A DNA stretch of 64,000 nucleotides from Luteimonas_C sp035250245 (GCA_035250245.1 DATFFH010000095.1:1-64000); one strand, 5' to 3'. Positions 8,676 through 17,341 are shown, numbered from the stretch's first letter. A program made the numbers and translations. Notes: generated by a model not told the origin, from the letters alone.

Positions 8676-9443
8676 ATGAGCGTTCTGGACCTGCCGACCC
8701 GTGAATCCCGGATTTCGCGACTCGGCTGGCAGGCGCTGAACGCCCTCCAGCTGGCGTTCACCGCCGCCTGGACCGCCGCGCTGATCTTGCCGGCGCTGGC
8801 CGTTCGCGCGATCGCCGGCCAAGCGGCCGCCCTGCGCATGGCCTCGCGTGTGTGGGCGCCTGGCCTGTTGCTCGGCGCGGGCGCCGCCTTGCGGATCGAA
8901 GGCTTGGAATTCGTCGACTGGTCGCAACCGCTGATCCTGGTTTCCAATCACCAGTCGATGATCGACGTCTGCGCCTTGTTTCGGGCGGTACCGGCGCCGC
9001 TGCGCTTCGTGATGAAGCGCGAATTGTCCGCGGTGCCGGTCGTGGGCCTGTACGCAAAAACGATGGGCATGGTGTTCCTGGATCGCGCGAACGCGCGCAA
9101 GGCCCGCGACGAACTCTTGTCGGCGGCGGATGCGTTGCGTACCGGCGCGGCGTTCTGCGCGTTCCCCGAAGGCACGCGCAGCCGCGACGGACGCGTCGGC
9201 GCGTTCAAGGGCGGCCCATTCCAGTTGGCGATCGCCGCAGGCGTGCCGGTGGTACCGGTGGCGATCGACGGCAGCGGCGCCGTGCTGCCCGCGAACGGTT
9301 TCCGGGTCAGGCCGGGCACGATCCGGGTCAGTTTCGGCGCGCCGCTGCCGACCGCAGGCCTGCCACCGGAAGAACGCCGTGCGCTGGCGGCGCGCGCGCA
9401 GGACGCCGTAACGGCTCTTCACGCCGCGCAACGATCATCCTGA
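8676..9443 (+). CDS. plsC: 1-acyl-sn-glycerol-3-phosphate acyltransferase (PlsC family)
   Basis: Inner-membrane acyltransferase that converts lysophosphatidate to phosphatidate in phospholipid synthesis. The 255-aa protein has a hydrophobic N-terminal segment (about residues 15-45), the catalytic HX4D motif 'NHQSMID' (His92 to Asp97), and the substrate-binding motif 'FPEGTRSRDG' near residue 160, followed by 'VPVVPVAIDGSG'. An upstream in-frame ATG at 8607 would add 23 unconserved residues; I prefer 8676 although its ribosome site is weak. It diverges from clpB. A paralogous role in lipid remodelling rather than the main PlsC cannot be excluded. Confidence 0.85.
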   Translation: MSVLDLPTRESRISRLGWQALNALQLAFTAAWTAALILPALAVRAIAGQAAALRMASRVWAPGLLLGAGAALRIEGLEFVDWSQPLILVSNHQSMIDVCALFRAVPAPLRFVMKRELSAVPVVGLYAKTMGMVFLDRANARKARDELLSAADALRTGAAFCAFPEGTRSRDGRVGAFKGGPFQLAIAAGVPVVPVAIDGSGAVLPANGFRVRPGTIRVSFGAPLPTAGLPPEERRALAARAQDAVTALHAAQRSS

Positions 9444-9511
9444 ATTAAGTTTTCCCGCATCCGCAGCGCTTAGCATCATGCCAGCGCAGAAACGCCGCGG
9501 ATGGAGGAAAC

Positions 9512-10312
9512 ATGTTCGACGCATTGGTACGCGAATTGTCCGAGCGTTACGGCCTGGGGGACCGCAGCCTGGATCTGTTCGGCCTGTTGATGGGCTATAT
9601 CCACAACGACCGCCGCGGCGGCTTCGATGGGTTCGCGGAGAGTTTCCGCCAGCAAGGCCAGGGCGAACTGTTCGCCTCGTGGCTCGGCGGCGATCCGCGC
9701 CGGCAGCGCGCGGCGAACGCCAGCGACATCGGCATGGTGTTCGGACAGGGCCTGCTCGCCGATTGGGGCAACCGGATCGGTGCCAGCCGCGCCACCGTGG
9801 CGGCGGCGATCGCGGGCATCCTGCCGCGGCTGATCGGTGAACTGACGCCCGGCGGGCGTCTGCCCGAAGCGTTCGGCGCGACCGCGGCTAGCGGCGCAGC
9901 GCGTCGCGATGAAGGCGAAAGCGCGGTGGCGCCGCCTCGCTCCGAGGCGATGTCCGATCTGGCGCCCGCTGCGCCTCCGACGCGTATTCCCGAAACGTCT
10001 TTGCGCCGCGAAGACCGGCCGCGGCCCGGGAGCGGTTACGACGACGAGATCGAACCGATCGATCCGCACGTGGCTGCGATCAACGCAGCGGTGGCGTCGT
10101 CGGCATCGTCTTCCGAACCCGCCAAGATTTCCGACATGCCGCTGCGCGATTTCGAATTCCGCAAGCAGCAGCCCGAACGCGGTTCGCGCTGGTGGCTGTG
10201 GCTGCTGATTCTGTTGGCGCTGGGCGCGGGCGCTTATTACTACTTCGGACAGGATTATCTGCCGCTGGATAGCATCCAGTGGCCCGGAACCGCGACGCCG
10301 TCCAGCACGTAA
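9512..10312 (+). CDS. YidB/DUF937-like protein with C-terminal membrane anchor
   Basis: A 266-aa protein. Residues 1-120 resemble the YidB/DUF937 family: short glycine-rich helices, 'GELFASWLGGDPR', 'VFGQGLLADWGNRIGASRATVAAAIAGILPRLIGELTPGGRLP'. A proline- and charge-rich linker (about 125-220) contains 'DMPLRDFEFRKQQPERG', then one transmembrane segment (about residues 226-247, 'WWLWLLILLALGAGAYYYFG'). The start has an excellent GGAGGAAAC site. The function of the family is unknown; the tail suggests inner-membrane attachment with the YidB-like domain in the cytoplasm. It stands alone between plsC and the trehalose operon. Confidence 0.65.
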   Translation: MFDALVRELSERYGLGDRSLDLFGLLMGYIHNDRRGGFDGFAESFRQQGQGELFASWLGGDPRRQRAANASDIGMVFGQGLLADWGNRIGASRATVAAAIAGILPRLIGELTPGGRLPEAFGATAASGAARRDEGESAVAPPRSEAMSDLAPAAPPTRIPETSLRREDRPRPGSGYDDEIEPIDPHVAAINAAVASSASSSEPAKISDMPLRDFEFRKQQPERGSRWWLWLLILLALGAGAYYYFGQDYLPLDSIQWPGTATPSST

Positions 10313-10339
10313 AACCCCGCCGCTTGTAGAGCGGGGTTT
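10312..10339 (+). terminator. Probable intrinsic terminator after the YidB-like gene
   Basis: AAACCCCGC and GCGGGGTTT arms close a stable stem just past the stop codon of the YidB-like gene; no long U tract follows. It merges into the palindromic repeat array that begins at 10322. Confidence 0.55.
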
Positions 10340-10471
10340 GCCCTGCTGCTCTCGCTTGTGTAGAGCGGAGCTTGCTCCGCTGCTTTTTTTACCAACAAGA
10401 GCAGCGGAGCAAGCTCCGCTCTACACGAGCGATGAGCTGAGAGCAGCGGGGCAAGCCCCGCTCTACAAAGC
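10322..10471. repeat. Nested double inverted repeat (TAGAGCGGGGCTTGCCCCGCTCTA type)
   Basis: An outer pair of arms (near 10322-10352 and 10440-10471) encloses a second, very similar inner pair (near 10353-10385 and 10397-10431). Each arm carries its own small palindrome (AGCGGAGCTTGCTCCGCT). This is a different family from the GGCTTCAGCC elements but has the same mirrored two-unit design. Confidence 0.8.
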
Positions 10472-10538
10472 GGTTCGTCGCGCGTGTTGCGAGCGCGTGA
10501 ACCCGATGCTAACGCCGCATTGTCCACAATAGGCGACG

Positions 10539-11300
10539 ATGCCTGCTGTTCAAGCCACGCAACGGCAACGTCCTCCCATGCCCGCAGACGATTGGGCCTT
10601 GTTCCTGGATGTGGACGGCTGCCTGCTCGATCTTGCCGACACGCCCGACGGTGTCGTCGTTCCGCCCGGCCTGCCGGCGCGGCTGGACGCGCTTTCGCAG
10701 CGCCTCGGCGGCGCGCTCGCGCTGGTGAGCGGACGCACGCTGGTGGGCCTGGACCGCCTGTTCGCGCCATTGCATTTGCCGGCCGCCGGCTTGCACGGAT
10801 TGGAGCGCCGCCACCAGGGCGTGCATGTCGCATCGCCCGAGGTGCCGGTTGCATTGGCGGAAGTGCGTGAGGAAGCATCGCGCCTGGCCGAGCGCCATCC
10901 CGGCGCGGTGATCGAAGACAAGGGCGCGGCGATCGCGCTGCATTGGCGGATGGCGCCGCGGGCGGCCGCGGCGTTTTCTGCGTTCGCGACGGGTGCGCTG
11001 GAACGCCTGCCCGGTTATCGCCTGCAGCACGGCCATCAGGTAGTCGAATTGCGTCCGGCCAGCGCGGACAAAGGCGACGCCATCGCCGCCTTCCTGGACG
11101 AAGCGCCGTTCCGCGGACGCCTGCCGGTGTTCGCCGGCGACGACCTGACGGATGAGCACGGCTTCGGCATCGTCAACGCGCGCGGCGGCCTCAGCGTGCT
11201 GGTCGGCGCGCGCGAACCGAGCGTCGCGCGCTGGCACCTGCACGATCCCGCCGCCGTGCACGAATGGCTCGGCTTGCGAACCGGAGAAGCGAAACGATGA
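10539..11300 (+). CDS. otsB: Trehalose-6-phosphate phosphatase OtsB
   Basis: Cytoplasmic HAD-family phosphatase of 253 aa that dephosphorylates trehalose 6-phosphate to trehalose. The nucleophile motif 'LFLDVDGCLLDL' is near residue 22, followed by 'ALVSGRTLVGLD', the cap region, 'VVELRPASADKGDAI' and the acidic motif 'FAGDDLTDEHGF'. The ATG at 10539 was used; a second at 10578 sits closer to the conserved core and either is possible. It is the first gene of an otsB-GH15-otsA operon, and its stop codon overlaps the next start (ATGA). Confidence 0.93.
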   Translation: MPAVQATQRQRPPMPADDWALFLDVDGCLLDLADTPDGVVVPPGLPARLDALSQRLGGALALVSGRTLVGLDRLFAPLHLPAAGLHGLERRHQGVHVASPEVPVALAEVREEASRLAERHPGAVIEDKGAAIALHWRMAPRAAAAFSAFATGALERLPGYRLQHGHQVVELRPASADKGDAIAAFLDEAPFRGRLPVFAGDDLTDEHGFGIVNARGGLSVLVGAREPSVARWHLHDPAAVHEWLGLRTGEAKR

Positions 11301-13075
11301 TCGAAGCCAGTTTGGATCTCGGTTTGGTCGGCAACGGCAGTTTCGCCGCCTTGCTCGACAAGCGCGGCCGCGTCGTTTGGGGCTGTTTGCCGGCTTTCGA
11401 CGGAGATCCGACTTTCTGCGCCCTGCTCTCGCCTAAGCGCGAAGGCGGCGATTACGCAATCGAGCTGGAGGATTTCGCCGAATCCGAGCAGCACTATCTG
11501 CCCAATACCGCGGTATTGCGCACGGTGTTGCGCGACAGCGCCGGCAACGCGGTGGAGATCACCGATTTCGCGCCGCGCTGGCATCGTCACGGCCGCTTCT
11601 ATCGCCCGGTGATGCTGGTGCGGCGTGTACGTCCGCTGCTCGGCCATCCGCGCATCCGCATCCGCCTGCGGCCCTTGGCCGATTACGGCGCGACGCAGCC
11701 GGAAACGACCTGGGGCAGCAACCACATCCGTTATCTCGTGCCGGGCTTCACTTTGCGCCTGACCAGCGATGTGCCGGTGCGGCTGCTGCGCGACGAGCTG
11801 CCGTTCGCGCTGGACCGCGAATTGCACCTGGTGCTGGGACCGGACGAAACGCTGACCCAATCGGTTTCCGCTTTCGCCCGTTCCGCCGAGGAATTGACGA
11901 TCGCGTATTGGCGCGATTGGACCCGTTACCTGTCCATCCCGCTGGAATGGCAGGAAGCGGTGATCCGCAGCGCGATCACCTTGAAACTATGCCAATACGA
12001 AGACACCGGCGCGATCGTCGCGGCGATGACCACTTCGATCCCGGAAGCGCCGCACACGCCGCGCAATTGGGATTACCGCTATTGCTGGCTGCGCGATGCG
12101 GCCTTCGTGGTGCGCGCGCTGAACCGGCTCGGCGCCACGCGCACCATGGAAGACTATCTGCGTTACGTGTTCAACATCGCCACCTCCGACGGCGTGCTGC
12201 AGCCGCTGTACGGGATCGGCTTCGAAACCGAACTAGCCGAGGACGAAGTGGACAGCTTGGCCGGCTATCGCGGCATGGGCCCGGTGCGGCGCGGCAATCT
12301 GGCCTGGGTGCAGAAGCAGCACGACGTCTACGGCAGCGTGGTGCTGGCGTCGGCGCAGTTGTTCTTCGACCAGCGGCTGGAGAATCCCGGCGATCTGTCC
12401 ACTTTCCAGCGGCTGGAACCGCTGGGCGAACGCGCATTGGCATTGCACGACCAGCCGGACGCCGGCCTGTGGGAATTCCGCGGCCGCGCCCACGTGCACA
12501 CCTATTCCAGCGTGATGTGCTGGGCCGCTTGCGATCGGCTGGCCAAAATCGCCGCGCAACTGGGGCTGGACGAACGCGCCGGTTATTGGCGCGGCAATGC
12601 CGACCGCATCCACGAGCGCATCGTCGCCCATGCCTACGATCCCGAGCGCGGCCATTTCGTCGAATCGCTGGACGGGCACCGGCTGGACGCGAGCCTCTTG
12701 CTGCTGGCCGACATCGGTTTCGTGAAAGCCGACGATCCGCGTTTCGTCGCCACGGTGGAAGCCATCGGCAACCAGCTCAAGCGCGGCGATGCCTTGTTCC
12801 GCTACATCGCCCCGGACGATTTCGGCGATCCGGAAACCAGCTTCACCATCTGCACTTTCTGGTACATCGACGCGCTGGCCGCGATCGGCCGCACGGACGA
12901 AGCGCGACGGATGTTCGAGCGTTTGCTTTCGCGGCGCAATCATCTGGGCCTGTTGTCCGAGGATCTGGCTTTCGACGACGGCGAGGCCTGGGGCAATTTT
13001 CCGCAGACTTATTCGCATGTGGGATTGATCATCGCGGCGATGCGGCTGTCGCGGCCTTGGCAGGACGCGGCGTGA
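11297..13075 (+). CDS. Glycoside hydrolase family 15 protein (glucoamylase/trehalase-like)
   Basis: A 592-aa cytoplasmic GH15 enzyme. The N-terminal beta-sandwich begins 'LDLGLVGNGSFAALLDKRGRVVW', and the (alpha/alpha)6 catalytic barrel contains 'WDYRYCWLRDAAFVV' and, near the C-terminus, 'LLSEDLAFDDGEAWGNFPQTYSH', where the catalytic acidic residues of GH15 lie. No signal peptide. Its start overlaps the otsB stop (ATGA), so translation is coupled. GH15 members in such operons include trehalases, so it could degrade trehalose or act on a related alpha-glucan; substrate not decidable from sequence. Confidence 0.88.
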   Translation: MIEASLDLGLVGNGSFAALLDKRGRVVWGCLPAFDGDPTFCALLSPKREGGDYAIELEDFAESEQHYLPNTAVLRTVLRDSAGNAVEITDFAPRWHRHGRFYRPVMLVRRVRPLLGHPRIRIRLRPLADYGATQPETTWGSNHIRYLVPGFTLRLTSDVPVRLLRDELPFALDRELHLVLGPDETLTQSVSAFARSAEELTIAYWRDWTRYLSIPLEWQEAVIRSAITLKLCQYEDTGAIVAAMTTSIPEAPHTPRNWDYRYCWLRDAAFVVRALNRLGATRTMEDYLRYVFNIATSDGVLQPLYGIGFETELAEDEVDSLAGYRGMGPVRRGNLAWVQKQHDVYGSVVLASAQLFFDQRLENPGDLSTFQRLEPLGERALALHDQPDAGLWEFRGRAHVHTYSSVMCWAACDRLAKIAAQLGLDERAGYWRGNADRIHERIVAHAYDPERGHFVESLDGHRLDASLLLLADIGFVKADDPRFVATVEAIGNQLKRGDALFRYIAPDDFGDPETSFTICTFWYIDALAAIGRTDEARRMFERLLSRRNHLGLLSEDLAFDDGEAWGNFPQTYSHVGLIIAAMRLSRPWQDAA

Positions 13076-13096
13076 TGGGATTTGTTCTGGCTCGGC

Positions 13097-13185
13097 TTTT
13101 TGTGGGAGCGGCTTCAGCCGCGAGCTCTTCTCCTAGTCGCTATTGCGAAGCGAAAAGCTCGCGGCTGAAGCCGCTCCCACAAAAG
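13097..13185. repeat. Paired inverted repeat, GGGAGCGGCTTCAGCCGCGAGC type
   Basis: Arms at 13097-13129 and 13153-13185 are near-perfect reverse complements and each contains the palindrome GCGGCTTCAGCCGC. It separates the GH15 gene from otsA inside the operon. A close copy lies at 43988-44089. Confidence 0.85.
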
Positions 13186-13202
13186 ACATGGCAGGCGGTT
13201 CG

Positions 13203-14576
13203 ATGAGCCGCCTGGTCGTCGTCTCCAACCGTGTCGCCCTGCCCGGCAGCGACCAGGCCGGCGGATTGGCGGTGGCGCTCAACGCGGCGCTGCAGGAAAC
13301 CGGCGGGCTGTGGTTCGGCTGGAGCGGACGCACGGTGCGCGGCGAGTCCGGCGATGTGCACGAACAGGAAGAAGGCGACATCGCCTACCTCACCGTGGAT
13401 CTGTCGAAAGACGATTTCGACGGTTACTACAACGGTTTCGCCAACCGCACTTTGTGGCCGCTGCTGCATTTCCGGCCGGACCTGGTCGACTACAACCGCG
13501 ACACGCACGCCGCCTATCGCCGCGTCAATGCCTTGTTCGCCGAGAAGCTCGCCGCGGAACTGCGGCCGGACGACATCGTCTGGGTGCACGACTACCATTT
13601 GATGCCGCTCGCCGAGGAGTTGCGCCAGCGCGGCGTCAAATCCCGATTGGGCTTCTTCCTGCACGTACCGCTGCCCTCGGCCGATCTGGTCGCCGCACTG
13701 CCCAACCATCAACTGCCTTTCGGGGCGCTCACCGCCTACGACCTGCTCGGCTTCCAGACCCAGCGCGATCTGGAACGCTTCCAGGATTATTTGCGCTTGT
13801 ACGCCAGCGGCAAAGTGCTCGACCAGGGCGTCCTGCAGGACCGCGACGGCCGGCGTTTCCACGGCGGCGTATTCCCGATCGGCATCGATGCTTCGCATAT
13901 CGCGACGCTGGCCGCCGATGCGGTGCGCAAGTCCGGGGTCAGGCGCTTGAAATCCAGCCTGGCCGGACGCGCGCTGGCGATCGGCGTGGATCGTTTGGAT
14001 TATTCGAAAGGCATTCCGGAACGTTTCCGCGCCTTCGCCCGTTTCCTTGAGCGACATCCCGACCAGCGCGGCAAGCTCACCTTTCTGCAGATCGCGCCGG
14101 TCTCGCGCGGCGGGGTAAGCGAGTATCGCGACTTGCGCCGCGAACTCGAACAATTGGCCGGCCACATCAACGGCGGCTTGGCCGAGCCGGATTGGACGCC
14201 GGTGCGTTACGTCAACCGCAACTACCCGCACGCGACGCTGACCGGCTTCTACCGCATGGCCCGGATCGGCTTGGTGACGCCGTTGCGCGACGGCATGAAT
14301 CTGGTGGCGAAGGAATTCGTCGCCGCGCAGGATCCCGACGATCCGGGCGTGCTGGTGCTGTCGAGCTTCGCCGGCGCCGCGCGCGAGCTGGACGGCGCGC
14401 TACAGGTGAATCCCTACGATCTGGACGGCGTCGCCGACACGATCGCCGATGCCTTGGAAATGCCCCTGGACGAACGCCAGGAACGCTGGCGGAAGATGAT
14501 GGCGCGGGTTTCCGAATACGACATCCACGCCTGGCGGCGTGATTTCCTGTCGGCGTTGGCCTCCACGCCGCGTTGA
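13203..14576 (+). CDS. otsA: Trehalose-6-phosphate synthase OtsA
   Basis: GT20 glycosyltransferase of 457 aa that makes trehalose 6-phosphate from UDP-glucose and glucose 6-phosphate. It opens 'MSRLVVVSNRVALPG', then has 'GLWFGWSGRT', 'VWVHDYHLMPLAEEL', 'LGFFLHVPLPSADL', the nucleotide-sugar site 'GVDRLDYSKGIPERF' and 'LVTPLRDGMNLVAKEFVAAQ'. The ATG at 13203 gives the family N-terminus; an earlier in-frame ATG would translate the repeat upstream. It completes the pathway started by otsB. A palindromic repeat lies between it and GH15, so relative expression may be tuned there. Confidence 0.95.
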   Translation: MSRLVVVSNRVALPGSDQAGGLAVALNAALQETGGLWFGWSGRTVRGESGDVHEQEEGDIAYLTVDLSKDDFDGYYNGFANRTLWPLLHFRPDLVDYNRDTHAAYRRVNALFAEKLAAELRPDDIVWVHDYHLMPLAEELRQRGVKSRLGFFLHVPLPSADLVAALPNHQLPFGALTAYDLLGFQTQRDLERFQDYLRLYASGKVLDQGVLQDRDGRRFHGGVFPIGIDASHIATLAADAVRKSGVRRLKSSLAGRALAIGVDRLDYSKGIPERFRAFARFLERHPDQRGKLTFLQIAPVSRGGVSEYRDLRRELEQLAGHINGGLAEPDWTPVRYVNRNYPHATLTGFYRMARIGLVTPLRDGMNLVAKEFVAAQDPDDPGVLVLSSFAGAARELDGALQVNPYDLDGVADTIADALEMPLDERQERWRKMMARVSEYDIHAWRRDFLSALASTPR

Positions 14577-14580
14577 TGCG

Positions 14581-14604
14581 TGGTGGGCCAAGGCCCACCC
14601 TACA
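14581..14604. repeat. Short GTGGGCCAAGGCCCAC palindrome
   Basis: A perfect 16-nt palindrome followed by CCTAC, located between the convergent otsA and DCC-protein genes and overlapping the stop codon of the latter. It can form a hairpin in either transcript and is of a repeat type frequent in Xanthomonadaceae. Confidence 0.55.
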
Positions 14605-15007
14605 GGAAGCGGTGGCTCTGTTCCGGCGTGGGCAGATAACACGACGCTTTCTTGCCGAACCAGCGATAGCGGTTGCGGGCGAGCCAGCGGTAAGCGGGGT
14701 CGCGCAGCGCGCGCGGCACGAAACGGAAGACGGATGCGGCGCGCCAAACACCGCCGAGCCCGGTCAGCACGGCCACGATCGCGTCGCTGTCTGTGCGCGC
14801 GACGCCGTCTTCGACCAACAGGAACGACAATGGATCGTCCGGGTCCAATCCGTGCGCCTGCAGCAATCGTTTGCCCGCAGACGTCTGCATCGCGGCGAAC
14901 CGGTAGCGCTGCCGTCGGTCGTGTTTCAACAAAAATCCCACCCAGCCGCTGCACAAGGCGCAGACGCCGTCGAACACGATCACGGCCCGGCTGTCAGACC
15001 GGTTCAA
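14600..15007 (-). CDS. DCC family thiol-disulfide oxidoreductase-like protein (DUF393)
   Basis: A 135-aa protein of the DUF393/DCC family. The signature 'VIVFDGVCALCSGWVGFLLKHDRR' starts at residue 9 and carries a CxxC pair in a thioredoxin-like setting. 'LLVEDGVARTDSDAIVAVL' and 'RDPAYRWLARNRYRWFG' are also family blocks. No signal peptide is seen, so it is likely cytoplasmic. A role in redox chemistry is presumed but unproven. It overlaps the upstream DUF4166 gene by 14 nt and ends the rluD-pgeF-DUF4166-DCC run. Confidence 0.85.
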   Translation of the reverse strand: MNRSDSRAVIVFDGVCALCSGWVGFLLKHDRRQRYRFAAMQTSAGKRLLQAHGLDPDDPLSFLLVEDGVARTDSDAIVAVLTGLGGVWRAASVFRFVPRALRDPAYRWLARNRYRWFGKKASCYLPTPEQSHRFL

Positions 15008-15524
15008 GCCAACCCTCGTAGCGGATCAGCGGGCCGACCAGCGGCAGGGACGCTTCCACCAAGAATTCGTAGCGGCCTTCGTGCTCGCGCTCGCGGCAGC
15101 GCACGTCGGCGAACCAGGACACGGGCAGCGGCAATACGCCGAACACGCGCACGCCGACGGTCTGCCACCAGATCGCGCCGTCGCTGACGTGCAAGGCGAA
15201 ACGGAATTGCACCGGCCCCAGCCGTTCGCGCAGCAGGCCGTCGTGCGCACGCAGGCGCGAACGCAGGCGGTGGCTCCCGAAGCTGCGCTGCCAAGTCTCG
15301 CCGGTGGCGTCGGTGCGGAAGTCGACCGTGGTCGGCACGTCGGAGACGGAAGGCGGCAAACCGACGACCGCCGCGCACAGCCGGGCGATCGGGTTGCGCC
15401 CGCGCGCGATCGTCGCGCGTCCGGCGTAGCGGCCTTCGCCACGCACCGAATGCAGCGCGCGGACGCTGTCCGGCAGGCGGAAAAATGGCGCGCCCAGCAA
15501 TTTCTGGAAAAGGGTCGAACTCAT
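14994..15524 (-). CDS. DUF4166 domain protein
   Basis: A 176-aa protein matching DUF4166: 'LLGAPFFRLPDSVRALHSVRGEGRYAGRATIARGRNPIARL' near the N-terminus, 'TWQRSFGSHRLRSRL' in the middle and a beta-rich C-terminal half ending 'YEFLVEASLPLVGPLIRYEGWLEPV'. The family is thought to form a lipocalin-like or START-like beta structure, but its function is unknown. No signal peptide or membrane helix. The start codon overlaps the pgeF stop (ATGA) and its 3' end overlaps the DCC gene by 14 nt, so all are probably translated from one message. Confidence 0.75.
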   Translation of the reverse strand: MSSTLFQKLLGAPFFRLPDSVRALHSVRGEGRYAGRATIARGRNPIARLCAAVVGLPPSVSDVPTTVDFRTDATGETWQRSFGSHRLRSRLRAHDGLLRERLGPVQFRFALHVSDGAIWWQTVGVRVFGVLPLPVSWFADVRCREREHEGRYEFLVEASLPLVGPLIRYEGWLEPV

Positions 15525-16267
15525 GGTCGGCGGTAGATCAGTGTGGCCATGCGTCCGGTGCGTTGGTCGCGGCGGTGGGAATAGAAACGTTGCGGATCGG
15601 AGATGGTGCACAGTCCGCCGCCGTGGATCCGTTCTACGCCGGCGTTGTGCAAACGGCGCCGCGCCAAGGCGTACAGATCGACACGCCAATGGCCTGGGCG
15701 CGTCGCGACGAAAGCCGATTCGGCGCCGGCATCGGCCGACACGAAGGCGTCGAAGACTTCTTCGCCGATTTCGTATGCCTGCGGTCCGGCCGCCGGGCCC
15801 ATCCACGCGACGATGCGCGAAGCCGGCGTCCGCAGCGTCGCGACCGTGCGTTCCAGCACGCCTGCGGACAATCCGCGCCAACCGGCATGCGCGGCGGCGA
15901 TTTCGCTGCCGTCGTCCGCGGCGAAGACCACGGGCAGGCAGTCGGCGGTGAGGATCGCCAGTACTGCATCCGGTTCTGAAGTCGCCGAAGCATCGGCCTC
16001 GGGTTCGGAATCCATTTCGGAATCCGCGCGCGAGAACCGCACCACTTCCGTGTCGTGCACTTGCCGCAACCAGCGCGGCGGCGCCGGAAGCGCTTGTTGT
16101 TGGATCAAGCGCCGGCGATTCTCGGCGACCGACGCCGCGTCGTCGCCGCAACGAGCGCCGAGGTTGAAAACATCGAACGGCGCTTGCGACACGCCGTCGC
16201 CGCTGCGCAACGTGGTGAAAGCGACGACGCCGGGCGGCGCTGGCCAATCGGCAGCCAGCACGTTCAT
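15521..16267 (-). CDS. pgeF: Peptidoglycan editing factor PgeF (YfiH/DUF152 family)
   Basis: A 248-aa laccase-fold protein. In E. coli PgeF removes mis-incorporated L-serine from UDP-MurNAc peptide and so keeps the stem peptide correct; older annotations call it polyphenol oxidase. Key blocks: 'VVAFTTLRSGDGVSQAPFDVFNLG' at the N-terminus, 'ILTADCLPVVFA', 'AAAHAGWRGLSAGVLE' with the metal and catalytic His/Cys residues, and 'ISDPQRFYSHRRDQRTGRMATLI' at the C-terminus. An acidic insert of about 20 residues (DSEMDSEPEADASATSEPD) precedes the Cys motif. Start overlaps the rluD stop (ATGA), the usual rluD-pgeF pairing. Confidence 0.9.
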   Translation of the reverse strand: MNVLAADWPAPPGVVAFTTLRSGDGVSQAPFDVFNLGARCGDDAASVAENRRRLIQQQALPAPPRWLRQVHDTEVVRFSRADSEMDSEPEADASATSEPDAVLAILTADCLPVVFAADDGSEIAAAHAGWRGLSAGVLERTVATLRTPASRIVAWMGPAAGPQAYEIGEEVFDAFVSADAGAESAFVATRPGHWRVDLYALARRRLHNAGVERIHGGGLCTISDPQRFYSHRRDQRTGRMATLIYRRP

Positions 16268-17250
16268 CGCGAGGCCGCCTGCTTCGCGTCGTCGCGCATC
16301 ACCCGCAGCAGTTCGCGCAGGTCTTCCGGCACCGGCGCGGTGACGCGGACCGGTTCGCCGCTGGCCGGGTGGACGAATTCCAAGGTCTCGGCATGCAGCG
16401 CCTGGCGCTTGAAGCCGCGCAGCGCGTCGATCAGTTCTTGAGTGGCGCCTTTGGGCAGTTTCAGCGGCCCGCCGTACAAAGGATCGCCGACGATCGGATG
16501 CTTCAGATGCGCCATATGGACGCGGATCTGGTGCGTGCGCCCGGTTTCCAGCCGGCATTCCAGCGCGGTGTGGCCGCGGAAGCGCTCGCGCAGCCGGTAG
16601 TGGGTGACGGCATCGCGGCCGTCGTCGCGTACGGCCATCTTCAGGCGGTCGCGCGGATGACGGTCGATCGGCGCGTTCGCGGTGCCGCCCGACACCAGCG
16701 CGCCCGTCACCACAGCCAGGTATTGCCGGTGCACGTCGCGCGCCGACAGCTGGGCGACCAGCGCGGCGTGCGCCTGCAGCGTGCGTGCCACCACCATCGC
16801 ACCCGAGGTGTCCTTGTCGAGCCGGTGGACGATGCCCGCGCGCGGCAGGGCCGACAGGGCGGGATCGCGGTGCAGCAACGCATTGACCAGGGTCCCCGAG
16901 GCGTTGCCCGCGCCGGGATGCACGACCAAGCCGGGCGGCTTGTCGATCACGATCACCTCGGCGTCCTCGTACAGCACCTGCAGCGGGATGTCTTCCGGCT
17001 CGGCTTCGGTCTGCGTGTCGAGTGCGGCGGTCAGGCTGACCGTTTCGCCGCCACGGACGGGATCGCGCGGCTTCTGGACCCGGCCGTCCAGCAGGGCGTC
17101 GCCGGACTTGATCCACTCGGCCAGGCGCGATCGCGAGTACTCGGGGAACAGTTCGGCCAGGACCGCGTCGAAACGGCGGCCGGCCGCGGTCTCGGGCACG
17201 CGGGCGGTGCGGACGGGAAGCGCTTCTTCGGAGGCGGTGGCAGCAGGCAT
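16264..17250 (-). CDS. rluD: 23S rRNA pseudouridine synthase RluD
   Basis: A 328-aa RluA-family enzyme, expected to isomerise uridines in helix 69 of 23S rRNA and needed for normal 50S maturation. An S4 RNA-binding domain (about residues 25-75, 'RFDAVLAELFPEYSRSRLAEW') precedes the catalytic domain. Catalytic Asp145 lies in 'HRLDKDTSG', and 'VIDKPPGLVVHPG', 'GRTHQIRVHM' and 'VGDPLYGG' are conserved. It is divergent from bamD, as in many gamma-proteobacteria, and begins the rluD-pgeF-DUF4166-DCC operon. RluD rather than RluA or RluC is favoured by the bamD/pgeF context and the S4 domain. Confidence 0.93.
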   Translation of the reverse strand: MPAATASEEALPVRTARVPETAAGRRFDAVLAELFPEYSRSRLAEWIKSGDALLDGRVQKPRDPVRGGETVSLTAALDTQTEAEPEDIPLQVLYEDAEVIVIDKPPGLVVHPGAGNASGTLVNALLHRDPALSALPRAGIVHRLDKDTSGAMVVARTLQAHAALVAQLSARDVHRQYLAVVTGALVSGGTANAPIDRHPRDRLKMAVRDDGRDAVTHYRLRERFRGHTALECRLETGRTHQIRVHMAHLKHPIVGDPLYGGPLKLPKGATQELIDALRGFKRQALHAETLEFVHPASGEPVRVTAPVPEDLRELLRVMRDDAKQAASR

Positions 17251-17341
17251 GCGGATGGCTTGGGTTCAGGCGGCGGGCGCGGGCGGCCGGCACGGACTGT
17301 TATTATCCGCGCTTCGTGCCCTAAGCGCCTCGTCGTCGCCC

